Below are positions 55,041-63,083 of a stretch of 64,000 nt of DNA, piece by piece. Numbering within the stretch: the stretch's first letter is position 1; each line of letters begins with the position of its first letter. The stretch covers positions 62,001 to 126,000 of the forward strand of contig NZ_JACYXF010000003.1 of NCBI RefSeq assembly GCF_015352985.1. The letters are read 5' to 3'. The position numbers were made by a program, and so were the translations under genes. This stretch comes from Noviherbaspirillum malthae (GTDB lineage Bacteria; Pseudomonadota; Gammaproteobacteria; Burkholderiales; Burkholderiaceae_D). The notes under the pieces are model-generated. The model ran no database searches. It was not told where the DNA came from and saw nothing but the letters and a program-made list of their open reading frames with translations.

Positions 55041-55394
55041 GAACGTCTCCAGCTGGAGTGGAATAACGATGACTCCTGCGAACTGCTTAAGTTGCCGCAT
55101 TGCCGGGATGCCGTCCTGACTTGCCGCAAGCCACCGCTCCTGCCCGCCAGGAACTTAGCAATTGCGGAAGAAGCCTCACGCAAAAGCTCAATCCATGCTT
55201 CTGGAGCCTCATTCCGCATCATGGTTCAACCGAATCAAGGCATAGCCTGCGCCCAAAGGCAGGGCAATGCCATAAAGCTATAATTGCCTCTTCACTTCGC
55301 GTCGCGACATTACCGACACGGTCTGCCTACCGCCGATCGCATTCATTGCAATCGATTGCCTCTGCCGGACCGACATACATTTAGGAAAAGCACC
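55041..55394. other. Shared promoter region, GH1-like / LOV kinase
   Basis: 354 bases between divergent starts. Open frames entering from either gene look non-coding. An AT-rich patch near 55265-55290 (ATAAAGCTATAATTG) could be the -10 region of the LOV kinase promoter. No operator found. Confidence 0.4.
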
Positions 55395-57143
55395 ATGGCA
55401 ACAGGCAGCAACCAGGAAGAGCGAGCAGGCAAGCCGCTCGACACGAGCGAAAGCAAGGAAGCCGCGGGCGCACCGGCGGACGGCCAGTTGGAAGGCAGCA
55501 GCTACAATCCGCTCGGCAATCCAGGCATCAAGCACTGGCAGGCGTCGTATATCTCGCGTCCCGGACTGGAGGAAAGAGGCAACATCTTCTTCGCCGCGGT
55601 CGAAATGACACGCATGCCGATGCTGGTGACGGACCCCAACCAGGAAGACAATCCCATTGTTTTCGTCAACGGCGCCTTCCTCGACCTGACGGGCTTTGAA
55701 GAAGACCAGGTGCTCGGACGCAATTGCCGCATGCTGCAGGGCGAGGAAACGAATCGCGACACGGTGGCCGAGATTCGTGCGGCGCTGCGGGAAGAGCGTG
55801 CAGTAGCCGTCGACATCCTCAACTACAAGGCTGACGGCACCCCGTTCTGGAATGCGCTGTTCATCGGCCCGATCTTCGACCCCGACGGCAAGCTGCTGTA
55901 TTACTTCGCGTCCCAGCTCGACATCACGCGGCGGCGCGTGTCCGAGCAATCCTATCTGCAGGCGCAGAAGATGGAAGCGATCGGCCAGCTTACCGCTGGT
56001 CTCGCTCACGACTTCAACAACCTGCTGCAGGTCATCAGCGGCAACCTGGAAATGGCGGCCGGCACGCTCGACGCCGGCAGCTTCACGCATGAAGCGGTAG
56101 AGCGAGCGCAGAAGGCGGCCAACAAGGCCAGCAAGCTGACCCAGCAGCTGCTGACCTTCGCCAGGAAGCAGCGCCTCGAACCCAAGCGCATCAATCTCAA
56201 CTCGCTGGTGGTGGAGTTCAGCGAAATGCTCGTCAGGACGCTGGGAGAAAAAGTCGACCTTCATCTCGACCTCAAGCCGGGCCTGCCGTCCTGCACGCTG
56301 GATGCGACGCACATGGAAATGGCGCTGCTCAACGTGCTGATCAATGCGCGCGATGCGATGCCCGGCGGCGGCAAGGTCACTGTCGCCACTTCCGTCATCA
56401 ATGACATGGACAGGCTGGCAGCGCACCGGCTGACTTCCGGCACCTATGTCGTCCTCTGCGTGATCGACGAAGGCGAAGGCATGCCGCCGGAAGTCGCCCG
56501 GCGCGCCACCGAACCCTTCTTTACCACCAAGGGCCCCGGCACCGGTCTCGGCCTGGCGATGGTGCACGGATTCGTACAGCAGTCGCACGGCCGTCTGGAA
56601 ATCGAAAGCACGCCCGGCGAGGGGACTGTCATCCGCATGATCTTTCCCGCTGCCGACCGCTCGGCATTCGAACTGGCCGCAGCCCGCGCTAACCCGCAAC
56701 CCGGCGGTCTCAACTGGAGCCCGGCGGCCATCCTCGGACGAAAGACCATCCTGGTGGTGGACGACAGCCAGGATGTGCGCGAACTTGCCGAAGCCTTCCT
56801 GCAGTCGCAGGGCTATCGCGTGCTCGGCGCGCAAAGCGGTGAAGAAGCCCTGGAGATGGTGGAACGTTATGGCAACATCGATCTGCTGTTCACCGACATC
56901 ATCATGCCCGGAGGCATGAACGGCCTGCAATTGGTGGAGCGCGCCCGCGAACGCCAGCCCGATCTGCCGGTACTGCTGGCCACCGGCTACATGGAAGAAC
57001 TGCCGCGGCACAGCACGGCGTCCGATACGATCAATATCCTGACCAAGCCCTATCGCCAGGCGGAACTCGCGGAGCGGGTGCGGATCGCGCTGGAAAAGAC
57101 CGTACCGCCCACGCCGCCTGGCAGCTTCCGTCACGAAGGCTAG
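55395..57143 (+). CDS. LOV-domain hybrid histidine kinase (blue-light sensor)
   Basis: 582 residues, no membrane segment. LOV domain (~65-185): NPIVFVNGAFLDLTGF, the photoactive GRNCRMLQG with Cys111, NYKADGTPFWNALFIGP, and the flavin-contact YYFASQLDIT glutamine. The kinase follows with His205 in AHDFNNLLQV, ATP lid NARDAMPGGG, DEGEGMPPEV and GTGLGLAMVHGF. A receiver domain (~455-570) has Asp501 in LLFTDIIMPG and Lys in ILTKPY. By family, blue light forms a cysteinyl-flavin adduct that changes kinase activity; the receiver may be the phosphate acceptor or a sink. AGGAAAAG precedes ATG 55395. The output target is not encoded nearby. Confidence 0.93.
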   Translation: MATGSNQEERAGKPLDTSESKEAAGAPADGQLEGSSYNPLGNPGIKHWQASYISRPGLEERGNIFFAAVEMTRMPMLVTDPNQEDNPIVFVNGAFLDLTGFEEDQVLGRNCRMLQGEETNRDTVAEIRAALREERAVAVDILNYKADGTPFWNALFIGPIFDPDGKLLYYFASQLDITRRRVSEQSYLQAQKMEAIGQLTAGLAHDFNNLLQVISGNLEMAAGTLDAGSFTHEAVERAQKAANKASKLTQQLLTFARKQRLEPKRINLNSLVVEFSEMLVRTLGEKVDLHLDLKPGLPSCTLDATHMEMALLNVLINARDAMPGGGKVTVATSVINDMDRLAAHRLTSGTYVVLCVIDEGEGMPPEVARRATEPFFTTKGPGTGLGLAMVHGFVQQSHGRLEIESTPGEGTVIRMIFPAADRSAFELAAARANPQPGGLNWSPAAILGRKTILVVDDSQDVRELAEAFLQSQGYRVLGAQSGEEALEMVERYGNIDLLFTDIIMPGGMNGLQLVERARERQPDLPVLLATGYMEELPRHSTASDTINILTKPYRQAELAERVRIALEKTVPPTPPGSFRHEG

Positions 57144-57583
57144 AGCGGTTTTACTCTGAGGCGTTTTCCGGGCGAGCTCTTCCTGCCATTGCCGCCCGCC
57201 GCTCCGGACGCGGCGATTCCCAGCAGGCGGCGGAAGGTCGGGCACTCCATGTGGCTCGGTGCCGAGCAGGCGGCCGCATGCCGCAGCCCGTCGCGCATTG
57301 CACTCAGCTTGCGTATCGTTCGATCGAGGTCTTCCGCCTTCTGCAGCAGCTGCCGCCGGTCGATCTGCGGCTGCCCGTCCGCGGCGAACATGCTGCCGAT
57401 CTCGTCGAGAGAAAAACCGGCGGAACGGCCGAGCGCGATCAGCGCGAGCCGGTCGAGCACGTCGGGGCCGAACAGGCGGCGCAGGCCCCGCCTGCCGACG
57501 GAGGCGAGCAGACCCTTTTCCTCGTAAAAGCGCAGCGTCGACGCCGGAACGCCGGAGCGCTGCGCCACCTCGCTGATATCCAT
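57140..57583 (-). CDS. MerR-family regulator
   Basis: 147 residues. The N-terminal winged helix is DISEVAQRSGVPASTLRFYEEKGLLASVGRRGLRRLF, followed by a long coiled-coil dimerisation helix (QIDRRQLLQKAEDLDRTIRKLSAMRDGLRHAAAC). The C-terminus has cysteines (AACSAPSHMECPTF) that could sense a metal, redox or electrophile. It overlaps the end of the LOV kinase by 4 bases on the opposite strand. A 20-base dyad promoter (57595-57625) lies between it and the DUF2938 gene. It probably twists that promoter as MerR proteins do. Confidence 0.9.
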   Translation of the reverse strand: MDISEVAQRSGVPASTLRFYEEKGLLASVGRRGLRRLFGPDVLDRLALIALGRSAGFSLDEIGSMFAADGQPQIDRRQLLQKAEDLDRTIRKLSAMRDGLRHAAACSAPSHMECPTFRRLLGIAASGAAGGNGRKSSPGKRLRVKPL

Positions 57584-57594
57584 ATCCTTCTCCC

Positions 57595-57625
57595 TTGACT
57601 TCAAGTTGACTTGAAGTTGTACGCT
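57595..57625 (+). promoter_or_regulatory. MerR-type promoter with 19-bp spacer and dyad
   Basis: TTGACT, 19 bases, TACGCT. The dyad ACTTCAAGT-TG-ACTTGAAGT (57598-57617) fills the spacer. An overlong 19-bp spacer with a central dyad is the MerR-family signature, and the dyad resembles SoxR-type boxes. It points into the DUF2938 gene. Confidence 0.8.
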
Positions 57626-57669
57626 ACCTCCACTTTCCGACAAAGGCAACTTCGAGAATGGAGAACATC

Positions 57670-58161
57670 ATGGATACTCTGACATCCGTCCTGATCACCG
57701 GGATAGGCGCCACGGCAGTGATGGACCTGTGGGCCATCGTTCGCAAGCGCCTGCTTGGCCTTGCCCCGCCCGACTATGGCATGGTCGGCCGCTGGATCGG
57801 ACACATGAGCGGGGGACGCTTCCGCCATGATTCGATTGCGGCGGCATGTCCGGTGCCCGGCGAACGGCTGATCGGATGGACCGCCCATTACCTGACCGGC
57901 ATTGCGTTCGCCGGCCTGCTGATCGGCATCTGGGGTTCCGCCTGGATCCGGCATCCCAGCATCGGCCCGGCTCTCGCCGTCGGCATCGCAACGGTCGCCG
58001 CGCCGTTCCTGCTGATGCAGCCGGGGATGGGCGCCGGCATCGCGGCATCGAGAACGCCGCGTCCCGGCGCGGCCCGCCTGCAAAGCCTCGTCACGCATGC
58101 GGTCTTCGGCATCGGCCTCTATGCGGGCGGCTGGGCCGCGCACGCCCTGATCGCGGCGTAA
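57670..58161 (+). CDS. DUF2938-family membrane protein
   Basis: 163 residues from MDTLTSVLITGIGATAVMDLW, with four hydrophobic segments (about 4-22, 70-92, 98-116, 138-160). The GERLIGWTAHYLTGIAFAGLL segment and MDLWAIVRKRLLG mark DUF2938, an inner-membrane family of unknown function. GGAG lies 6 bases before ATG 57670; an ATG four codons earlier is an alternative. It is the presumed target of the divergent MerR regulator and leads into the DUF2798 gene. Confidence 0.85.
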   Translation: MDTLTSVLITGIGATAVMDLWAIVRKRLLGLAPPDYGMVGRWIGHMSGGRFRHDSIAAACPVPGERLIGWTAHYLTGIAFAGLLIGIWGSAWIRHPSIGPALAVGIATVAAPFLLMQPGMGAGIAASRTPRPGAARLQSLVTHAVFGIGLYAGGWAAHALIAA

Positions 58162-58237
58162 TTGCCGAGCAGCGATCAATTCACTTTCAAGCCCCACCCG
58201 TCAATCCGTTTCACAACGCAATTTCCAGGAGAATGAC

Positions 58238-58462
58238 ATGCGTATTCCCGCCCGTTTCGCCCCCATCCTTTTCAGCGCCCTGCTGTCGTCTGTCATGGTC
58301 TGTATCGTTTCCGGCTTCGTGCTCATCACTTCGCAGGGAATCCATCCCGGCCTTCCCGCACAATGGCTGAAAAGCTGCCTGACCACATGGCCCGTCGCAT
58401 TTCCCACTGTGGCAATCGTGGCGCCATGGGTCAGGCGCATCGTCGGCCGCATCACCGCATAA
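58238..58462 (+). CDS. DUF2798-family membrane protein
   Basis: 74 residues with two helices: APILFSALLSSVMVCIVSGFVLI and LTTWPVAFPTVAIVAPWVRRIV. The loop GIHPGLPAQWLKSCLTTWPVAFP is the DUF2798 signature. Function unknown. It lies 76 bases after the DUF2938 gene and is probably in the MerR-controlled unit. AGGAG precedes ATG 58238. Confidence 0.85.
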   Translation: MRIPARFAPILFSALLSSVMVCIVSGFVLITSQGIHPGLPAQWLKSCLTTWPVAFPTVAIVAPWVRRIVGRITA

Positions 58463-58672
58463 CCTCGGCCGCCGGCGAACATTGCCTCGCACAAGCGTTG
58501 GATGTCATCCGACATGCAACCGGATAGCGGTGGCCGACATCCGACAGAGTCTCTGCGATGCCAGTCGAGGGGCACACACGCAATGCCCGTTCCATGTCCA
58601 TGAACCGTTGAAACGCCGACGCCATCTCAATCTGCTCCTCTGATGGCATGCCCCTTGCAGACGCCCTGGGCA

Positions 58673-58690
58673 CGCAAGAATGTTCTTGCG
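58673..58690. promoter_or_regulatory. Palindromic operator candidate before sodC
   Basis: CGCAAGAA-TG-TTCTTGCG, 8-bp arms, ending 24 bases before the sodC start. Its position near the ribosome site would suit a repressor or an RNA hairpin. No regulator is identified. Confidence 0.4.
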
Positions 58691-58714
58691 AACTTCATCA
58701 TGAGGAGAAGGCAA

Positions 58715-59338
58715 ATGGGCAAGACTGTCGCCAGGTCTCTGGCTACGAGTGGAAAAGCAAGCGCTGCTGTCCGGCATCCCGGGGCAGCGACGGGCAGAAA
58801 GTTGTTGTTGATGGTATCGCTGGTGTCGATGGCGGCGCTGGCATCTTCCGCCGGCGCCAACGACAACGGCGCCGGGGCCGAAGCAAAGCTGCAGGACAGG
58901 TCCGGCAACCCGGTCGGCAAGCTGACGATCAATCCGCATGAAAACGGAACCGTGGCGGTACAGGTGCGCGTGCATGACCTGCCTCCAGGCTTTCACGGAT
59001 TCCATGTGCATGCGGTCGGCGATTGCACGCCGCCCTTCACGTCGGCCGGCGGTCACTTCGACAAGGACAAGCATACGCATGGCAGCCACAGCGGCGACCT
59101 GCCCGTCCTGCAGGTGAACGAAAACGGCACCGGCAAGGCGACCATCCATACCGACCGCTTCAGCATTGCCGATCTCTTCGATTCGGACGGCAGCGCGATC
59201 ATCATCCATGCCAACCCGGACAACTACGCCAACATTCCGACCCGGTATGCCGCCGCGCCGGATGCGGCGACACTGGCGACCGGTGACGCGGGCGACCGGA
59301 TCGCATGCGGAGTGATCGAGAGAACGGCGAAACAGTAA
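58715..59338 (+). CDS. sodC: Cu/Zn superoxide dismutase
   Basis: A 207-residue enzyme that dismutates superoxide in the periplasm. After a signal region (LLLMVSLVSMAALASSAGA) the mature domain has copper ligands in GFHGFHVHAVGDC, the bridging region AGGHFDKDKHTHGSHSGDLP, a zinc-site Asp in HSGDLP and GDRIACGVIE with the disulphide cysteine. The usual bacterial length is ~170-190, so the N-terminus is slightly long; MGKTVARS at 58715 is taken because AGAAGG lies just upstream. A strong terminator hairpin follows the stop codon. Downstream of the MerR unit, so it may belong to a redox-stress group. Confidence 0.92.
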   Translation: MGKTVARSLATSGKASAAVRHPGAATGRKLLLMVSLVSMAALASSAGANDNGAGAEAKLQDRSGNPVGKLTINPHENGTVAVQVRVHDLPPGFHGFHVHAVGDCTPPFTSAGGHFDKDKHTHGSHSGDLPVLQVNENGTGKATIHTDRFSIADLFDSDGSAIIIHANPDNYANIPTRYAAAPDAATLATGDAGDRIACGVIERTAKQ

Positions 59339-59371
59339 GCATGCGGCGAAACGCCTGCTTGCGTTTGCCCC

Positions 59372-59399
59372 GCAAGCCGCAGGTGGCTCTGCGGCTTGC
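59372..59399. terminator. Terminator hairpin between sodC and tetR
   Basis: GCAAGCCGCAG, loop GTGGCT, CTGCGGCTTGC: 11 perfect pairs. It can serve the convergent sodC and TetR transcripts. Confidence 0.72.
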
Positions 59400-59446
59400 G
59401 CCGAAAACTATTATTTTCAAACGCAATGAGGTTCAGTTCGCCGAGA

Positions 59447-60091
59447 TCACAAACCCTTTTCCACCATATCCACTACCCGCTTGCCGACGACTGCTCTTTG
59501 CGCATCGGTCAGGTTGCGCAGCGGGCCGTCAGTAAAGAGCACGGCCAGGCCGTGCACGGCAGACCAGGCAAGATATTCCGCACCCATCCGCCGTTCCGGA
59601 GGCAGTACGCCAGTGTCGACAAGCCGATCCAGCGCCGCCCCCAGCAACTGGAAGGGATTCAAGCCGCTGCGCCCGGCACGCGCCGGGTCGGCCTCGGTTT
59701 CATCGTTCAATGGAACCGAGAACGCTGTGCGGAACAATCCTGGTTCGGCATGGGCAAAGCGCAAATACCCGATACCGACTGCCCGAAGGCAGGCGCGCGC
59801 ATGTTCAGCCGAGCCCGGTTTTTCCTTCAGGGCCGCCATTTCGCTTTCGATCGTGATCGCCAGTTGCGACAGGGTATATGCACGTACGGCCAGCAAGAGT
59901 TCCTGGCGACTGGCGAAATGGCGATAGGCCGCGTTGGGTACGACACCGGCGCGCCGCGTGGCTTCACGCAAGACGATCGCATCGGCGCCTCCTGCACGCG
60001 CCAGCTCGATGCCTGCCTCGAGCAAGGCATGTCGCAAGTCGCCATGCCGGTAGGTATCGCGCGCGGTCGGATTATTTGTTTTCTTTACCAT
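59447..60091 (-). CDS. TetR-family transcriptional repressor
   Basis: 214 residues. The N-terminal helix-turn-helix is HALLEAGIELARAGGADAIVLREATRRAGVVPNAAYRHFASRQELLLAV; the rest is a helical ligand domain (HARACLRAVGIGYLRFAHAEPGLFRTAF), with WSAVHGLAVLF near the end. The start at 60091 (MVKKTNNP) is preferred because an ATG nine codons earlier would lie in the operator region. It is divergent from the VOC-GST-reductase operon and faces two operator-like dyads, so it probably represses both. Ligand unknown. Confidence 0.9.
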   Translation of the reverse strand: MVKKTNNPTARDTYRHGDLRHALLEAGIELARAGGADAIVLREATRRAGVVPNAAYRHFASRQELLLAVRAYTLSQLAITIESEMAALKEKPGSAEHARACLRAVGIGYLRFAHAEPGLFRTAFSVPLNDETEADPARAGRSGLNPFQLLGAALDRLVDTGVLPPERRMGAEYLAWSAVHGLAVLFTDGPLRNLTDAQRAVVGKRVVDMVEKGL

Positions 60092-60102
60092 GACTACCCC
60101 AT

Positions 60103-60154
60103 TGTGGACACTGTCCATTATCCATGTTATTGTTTGTGGACACTGTACACAAAC
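60103..60154. promoter_or_regulatory. TetR operator pair
   Basis: A 12-base direct repeat TGTGGACACTGT occurs at 60103 and 60135, 32 bases apart. Each is part of a dyad: TGGAC-ACT-GTCCA (60105-60117) and GTTTGTG...CACAAAC (60132-60154). The site lies between the TetR start and the VOC operon. Confidence 0.7.
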
Positions 60155-60251
60155 ATGAGCACCCCTCGAACCTCCGATTTCCTGTTTCTCTGAGATTCAC
60201 ATTTCAGCATCAATCCTGCGCGACGGCCGCCTTTCTTCAAAAGGAAAAACC

Positions 60252-60689
60252 ATGCCTCAACTCAATGCATATCTTGGCTTCGACGGTAACTGCGCGGAAG
60301 CCATGCGCTTTTATGAACGCGTACTCGGCGGCAAGATCGAAATGATGATGACGAATGGAGAATCGCCGATGCGTGATCAGATACCGCCCGGGAACGAGGA
60401 CCGCGTCATGCATGCGCGCCTGGCCATCGATGGAGGCATCCTCATGGCTGGCGACGCCATGATGGGCTGCGACCCTTACCAGGGCATGAAAGGATTTTCC
60501 CTGACGCTTTCCTATGCCAGCGCCGCAGAAGCCAGACCGGTGTTCGATGGCTTGAGCGAAGGCGGCAAGATCACGATGCCATTGCAAAAAACATTTTGGG
60601 CCGAGTCGTTCGGCATGCTGACGGACCGCTTTGGCACGCCCTGGATCATCAACGGCGGCCTGATCGACGTCAAGCCTGCCGGCAATTGA
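60252..60689 (+). CDS. VOC-family protein (PhnB-like)
   Basis: 145 residues. The PhnB/3-demethylubiquinone-like branch of the VOC fold: LNAYLGFDGNCAEAMRFYERVLGGKIEMMM, VMHARLAIDGGILMAGD, FSLTLSYASAAEARPVFDGLSEGGKI, and SFGMLTDRFGTPWIINGG. Enzymatic role not established for most members. AAGGAAAAACC precedes ATG 60252. It is the first gene of the TetR-controlled unit. Confidence 0.88.
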   Translation: MPQLNAYLGFDGNCAEAMRFYERVLGGKIEMMMTNGESPMRDQIPPGNEDRVMHARLAIDGGILMAGDAMMGCDPYQGMKGFSLTLSYASAAEARPVFDGLSEGGKITMPLQKTFWAESFGMLTDRFGTPWIINGGLIDVKPAGN

Positions 60690-60787
60690 CTGACTCGCCG
60701 CAGCCAAAGCAGCCGGGATCGCCAGTACAGCCAAGCCGAAAGCGCTCTAAACCAGGAGGCAAGCATGCAATCACCCGGAGTCTTCCA

Positions 60788-61483
60788 ATGATCCCCACCA
60801 TCACCGCTTTCGAACATTCGCCCGATGGCGGAAAGGGATTGGCGCGCGATACGCGCGTGCGCTGGGCGCTTGAAGAAGCAGGCCGGCCTTACGAGGTTCG
60901 CCTGCTTTCGTTCCCCGCGTTGAAGGAACCAGCCCATCTGGCGCTTCATCCTTTCGGCCAGATTCCCACTTATGAAGAAGGCGATCTCGTGCTGTTCGAA
61001 ACCGGCGCGATCGTGTTTCACATCGCAGAGCGCCATGCGCGCCTGCTTCCCGAGGATGCCAATGCCCGTGCGCGTGCCATCGCGTGGATGTTTGCCGCAG
61101 CCAACACGGTGGAGCCCCCAATCCTCGAACTCGGAACGGCCAGGCTGCTCGAGCACGACAAGCCCTGGAATAAGGAACGTCTTCCTCTGGTCGAAGAGCG
61201 TGTCCGTGTCCGCTTGAAACAGCTTTCCGCACGCCTTGGCGATGCGGACTGGCTCGATGGCGCGTTCAGCGCAGGCGACCTGATGATGATATCGGTGCTG
61301 CTCCGGATAAAACCATCCGGCATTCTGGACGGATTTCCCAACCTCTCTGCCTATGTCGCTCGCGGCGAAGCGCGGCCCGCCTACAAGCGGGCCTACAAGG
61401 CCCAGCTGGCCACTTACAACGCAAGCCGACCGGCCGCGCCGGTGGAACGGCTTCACAATGATTCGCACGGAGGAGAACCATGA
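60788..61483 (+). CDS. Glutathione S-transferase-like protein
   Basis: 231 residues with a thioredoxin-fold N-terminus and helical C-terminus. The GST-like contacts are WALEEAGRPYEVRLLSFPALKEPAHLALHPFGQIPTYEEGDLVLFETGAIVFHIAE; the P-loop PFGQIPTYE and the FETGAI turn are family features. The C-terminal DWLDGAFSAGDLMMISVLLRI matches. GGAGTCTTCC precedes ATG 60788. Its stop overlaps the start of the next gene (ATGA), so the two are coupled. Confidence 0.9.
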   Translation: MIPTITAFEHSPDGGKGLARDTRVRWALEEAGRPYEVRLLSFPALKEPAHLALHPFGQIPTYEEGDLVLFETGAIVFHIAERHARLLPEDANARARAIAWMFAAANTVEPPILELGTARLLEHDKPWNKERLPLVEERVRVRLKQLSARLGDADWLDGAFSAGDLMMISVLLRIKPSGILDGFPNLSAYVARGEARPAYKRAYKAQLATYNASRPAAPVERLHNDSHGGEP

Positions 61484-62112
61484 GCAGGGTATTCATCAAC
61501 ATCGGACTCAGCCTCGACGGTTACATGGCACCGGAGGGAATGACCATGGAGAATCCGGCGTACAAGAACTGGGGCGCAAAATGGGGCGCGATGATGGGCT
61601 GGCTTCTCAAGCAACGGTACTTCCGCGAGAATCTCCTCAAGCGCGGACCGGAAGGAGAGACCGGCCCGGTCAATGACCTGGTGCGAAGCACGGCGGAGCG
61701 CATCGGTGCCAACATCATGGGCAAGCGCATGTTCGACCAGGGTGAGCAGGCATGGCCGGAAGAGGCGCCGTTTCACACGCCGGTGTACGTACTCACCAAT
61801 GAGAAACGCGAACCCTGGGTGCGCCCGGGCGGAACGATCTTTTTCTTCATCAATGACGGGCCGGAGCGTGCACTGGAACTGGCTCGGGAATCCGCAGGCG
61901 GCCGCGATATTCGTATCGCGGGCGGAGCGGATGTGATCCAGCAGTACCTGAACCTGGGTGTCGTCGACGAATTGGAAATCGCATTGGCTCCCGTGCTGTT
62001 CGGCGGCGGGCGCCGCCTCTTCGAGAACCTGCGCGAGCCCGGGCCGCAGTTCCGCATCGACAAGGTTCTCGATGGGCCGGATGCCACGCACTTGCGCTAT
62101 GTGCGTCGGTAG
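61480..62112 (+). CDS. Dihydrofolate reductase/RibD-C-family protein
   Basis: 210 residues of the RibD C-terminal (DHFR-like) family. FINIGLSLDGYMAPEGM at the start, MGKRMFDQGEQAWPEEAPFHTPVYVLTNEKREPW, DIRIAGGADVIQQYLNLGVVDELEIALAPVLFGGGRRLFENL. The family binds NADPH; a substrate cannot be named. It is translationally coupled to the GST gene by a 4-base ATGA overlap and is the last gene of the TetR unit. Confidence 0.9.
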   Translation: MSRVFINIGLSLDGYMAPEGMTMENPAYKNWGAKWGAMMGWLLKQRYFRENLLKRGPEGETGPVNDLVRSTAERIGANIMGKRMFDQGEQAWPEEAPFHTPVYVLTNEKREPWVRPGGTIFFFINDGPERALELARESAGGRDIRIAGGADVIQQYLNLGVVDELEIALAPVLFGGGRRLFENLREPGPQFRIDKVLDGPDATHLRYVRR

Positions 62113-62352
62113 CAACCGCCCTGCAATCGGCTACCCCGGATGGGCCATTGAGCGGCCCGCGCGCGGCTCGACCGGAGCGTTTGACGCGGGGCTTCTGATG
62201 CCTCAAGGGGCCGCTCCTTACCAGGTGAAGGAAGACAGTTTCCGGCACCGCCGATCGCAGGGCTTGGCCTTGTGCGAAGACAGACACCGCACTTGCCTGG
62301 TATCGTGCAAGCTCAGCAAGCCGGACAACCACCCCCGCGACAAATCCAACCC

Positions 62353-62937
62353 ATGCTCATCCTTACCGGCAGTCGAATCGTTCTCCGTCAACTGCAGCAA
62401 TCCGATGCAGATGCCCTGATCGCCGCGGCGAGCGACGGGGAACTGTGGAAATCGGAGCTGACTGTCGTCCCATCTGCGGCAACCGTCGAAAACTATATTC
62501 ACGCCGCCCTTGCCGGACATGAAGCCGGAACGGTCATGCCTTTCGTGACCATGCTGAAGGATTCATCGGAAATCATCGGCTCCACGCGCTTCTGGAAAAT
62601 CGACCGCATCAATCGCAAGCTTGAAATCGGAAGCACATGGCTGGCGGCGTCGTGGCAGAAGACGTTTGCCAACACGGAGGCAAAATACCTGATGCTGACC
62701 CATGCCTTCGAAACGCTGAACTGCATCAGGGTGCAATTGACGACCGACGAAAACAATGCCAAGTCGCGCCAGGCAATATTGCGCCTGGGCGCAAAGTATG
62801 AGGGACTCATACGCAACGAACGCATCATGCCCGGCGGCCGGAAAAGAAACTCGGTGCGCTACAGCATCATTGACGATGAATGGCCGGAAGTGAAACGGGG
62901 ACTGGAGCAACGCCTCGGGGCGCGGGCGTTGCTTTGA
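62353..62937 (+). CDS. GNAT-family N-acetyltransferase
   Basis: 194 residues of the RimJ/RimL type. LTGSRIVLRQLQQSDADALIAAAS begins the fold; EIIGSTRFWKIDRINRKLEIGSTWLAASWQKTFANTEAKYLMLTHAFETLNCIRVQLTTDENNAKSRQAILRLGAKYEG carries the acetyl-CoA-binding and donor-site strands. ATG 62353 is chosen because the upstream frame has no ribosome site or homology. Target unknown (protein N-terminus or small amine). A 240-base gap separates it from the reductase gene and holds nothing I recognise. Confidence 0.9.
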   Translation: MLILTGSRIVLRQLQQSDADALIAAASDGELWKSELTVVPSAATVENYIHAALAGHEAGTVMPFVTMLKDSSEIIGSTRFWKIDRINRKLEIGSTWLAASWQKTFANTEAKYLMLTHAFETLNCIRVQLTTDENNAKSRQAILRLGAKYEGLIRNERIMPGGRKRNSVRYSIIDDEWPEVKRGLEQRLGARALL

Positions 62938-63083
62938 TCGGCAAGCCGGGAAGCAGCAGGTGCCGGTGCTGCATGGATTGCAAATCGACATCGGGCGGCA
63001 TGGCCGTTCAATCCGCTGCGACGCGAACGGTCAGTGACCCGTTCCAGCTTCAGCAGTGAAGATAGCCCCCTGCCGGACAAGTA

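Noticed and set aside
55278..57245. 655-codon minus-strand frame opposite the LOV kinase
   Set aside because: Antisense shadow of a gene with clear LOV, kinase and receiver motifs; the product is His/Arg/Gln-rich without domains.
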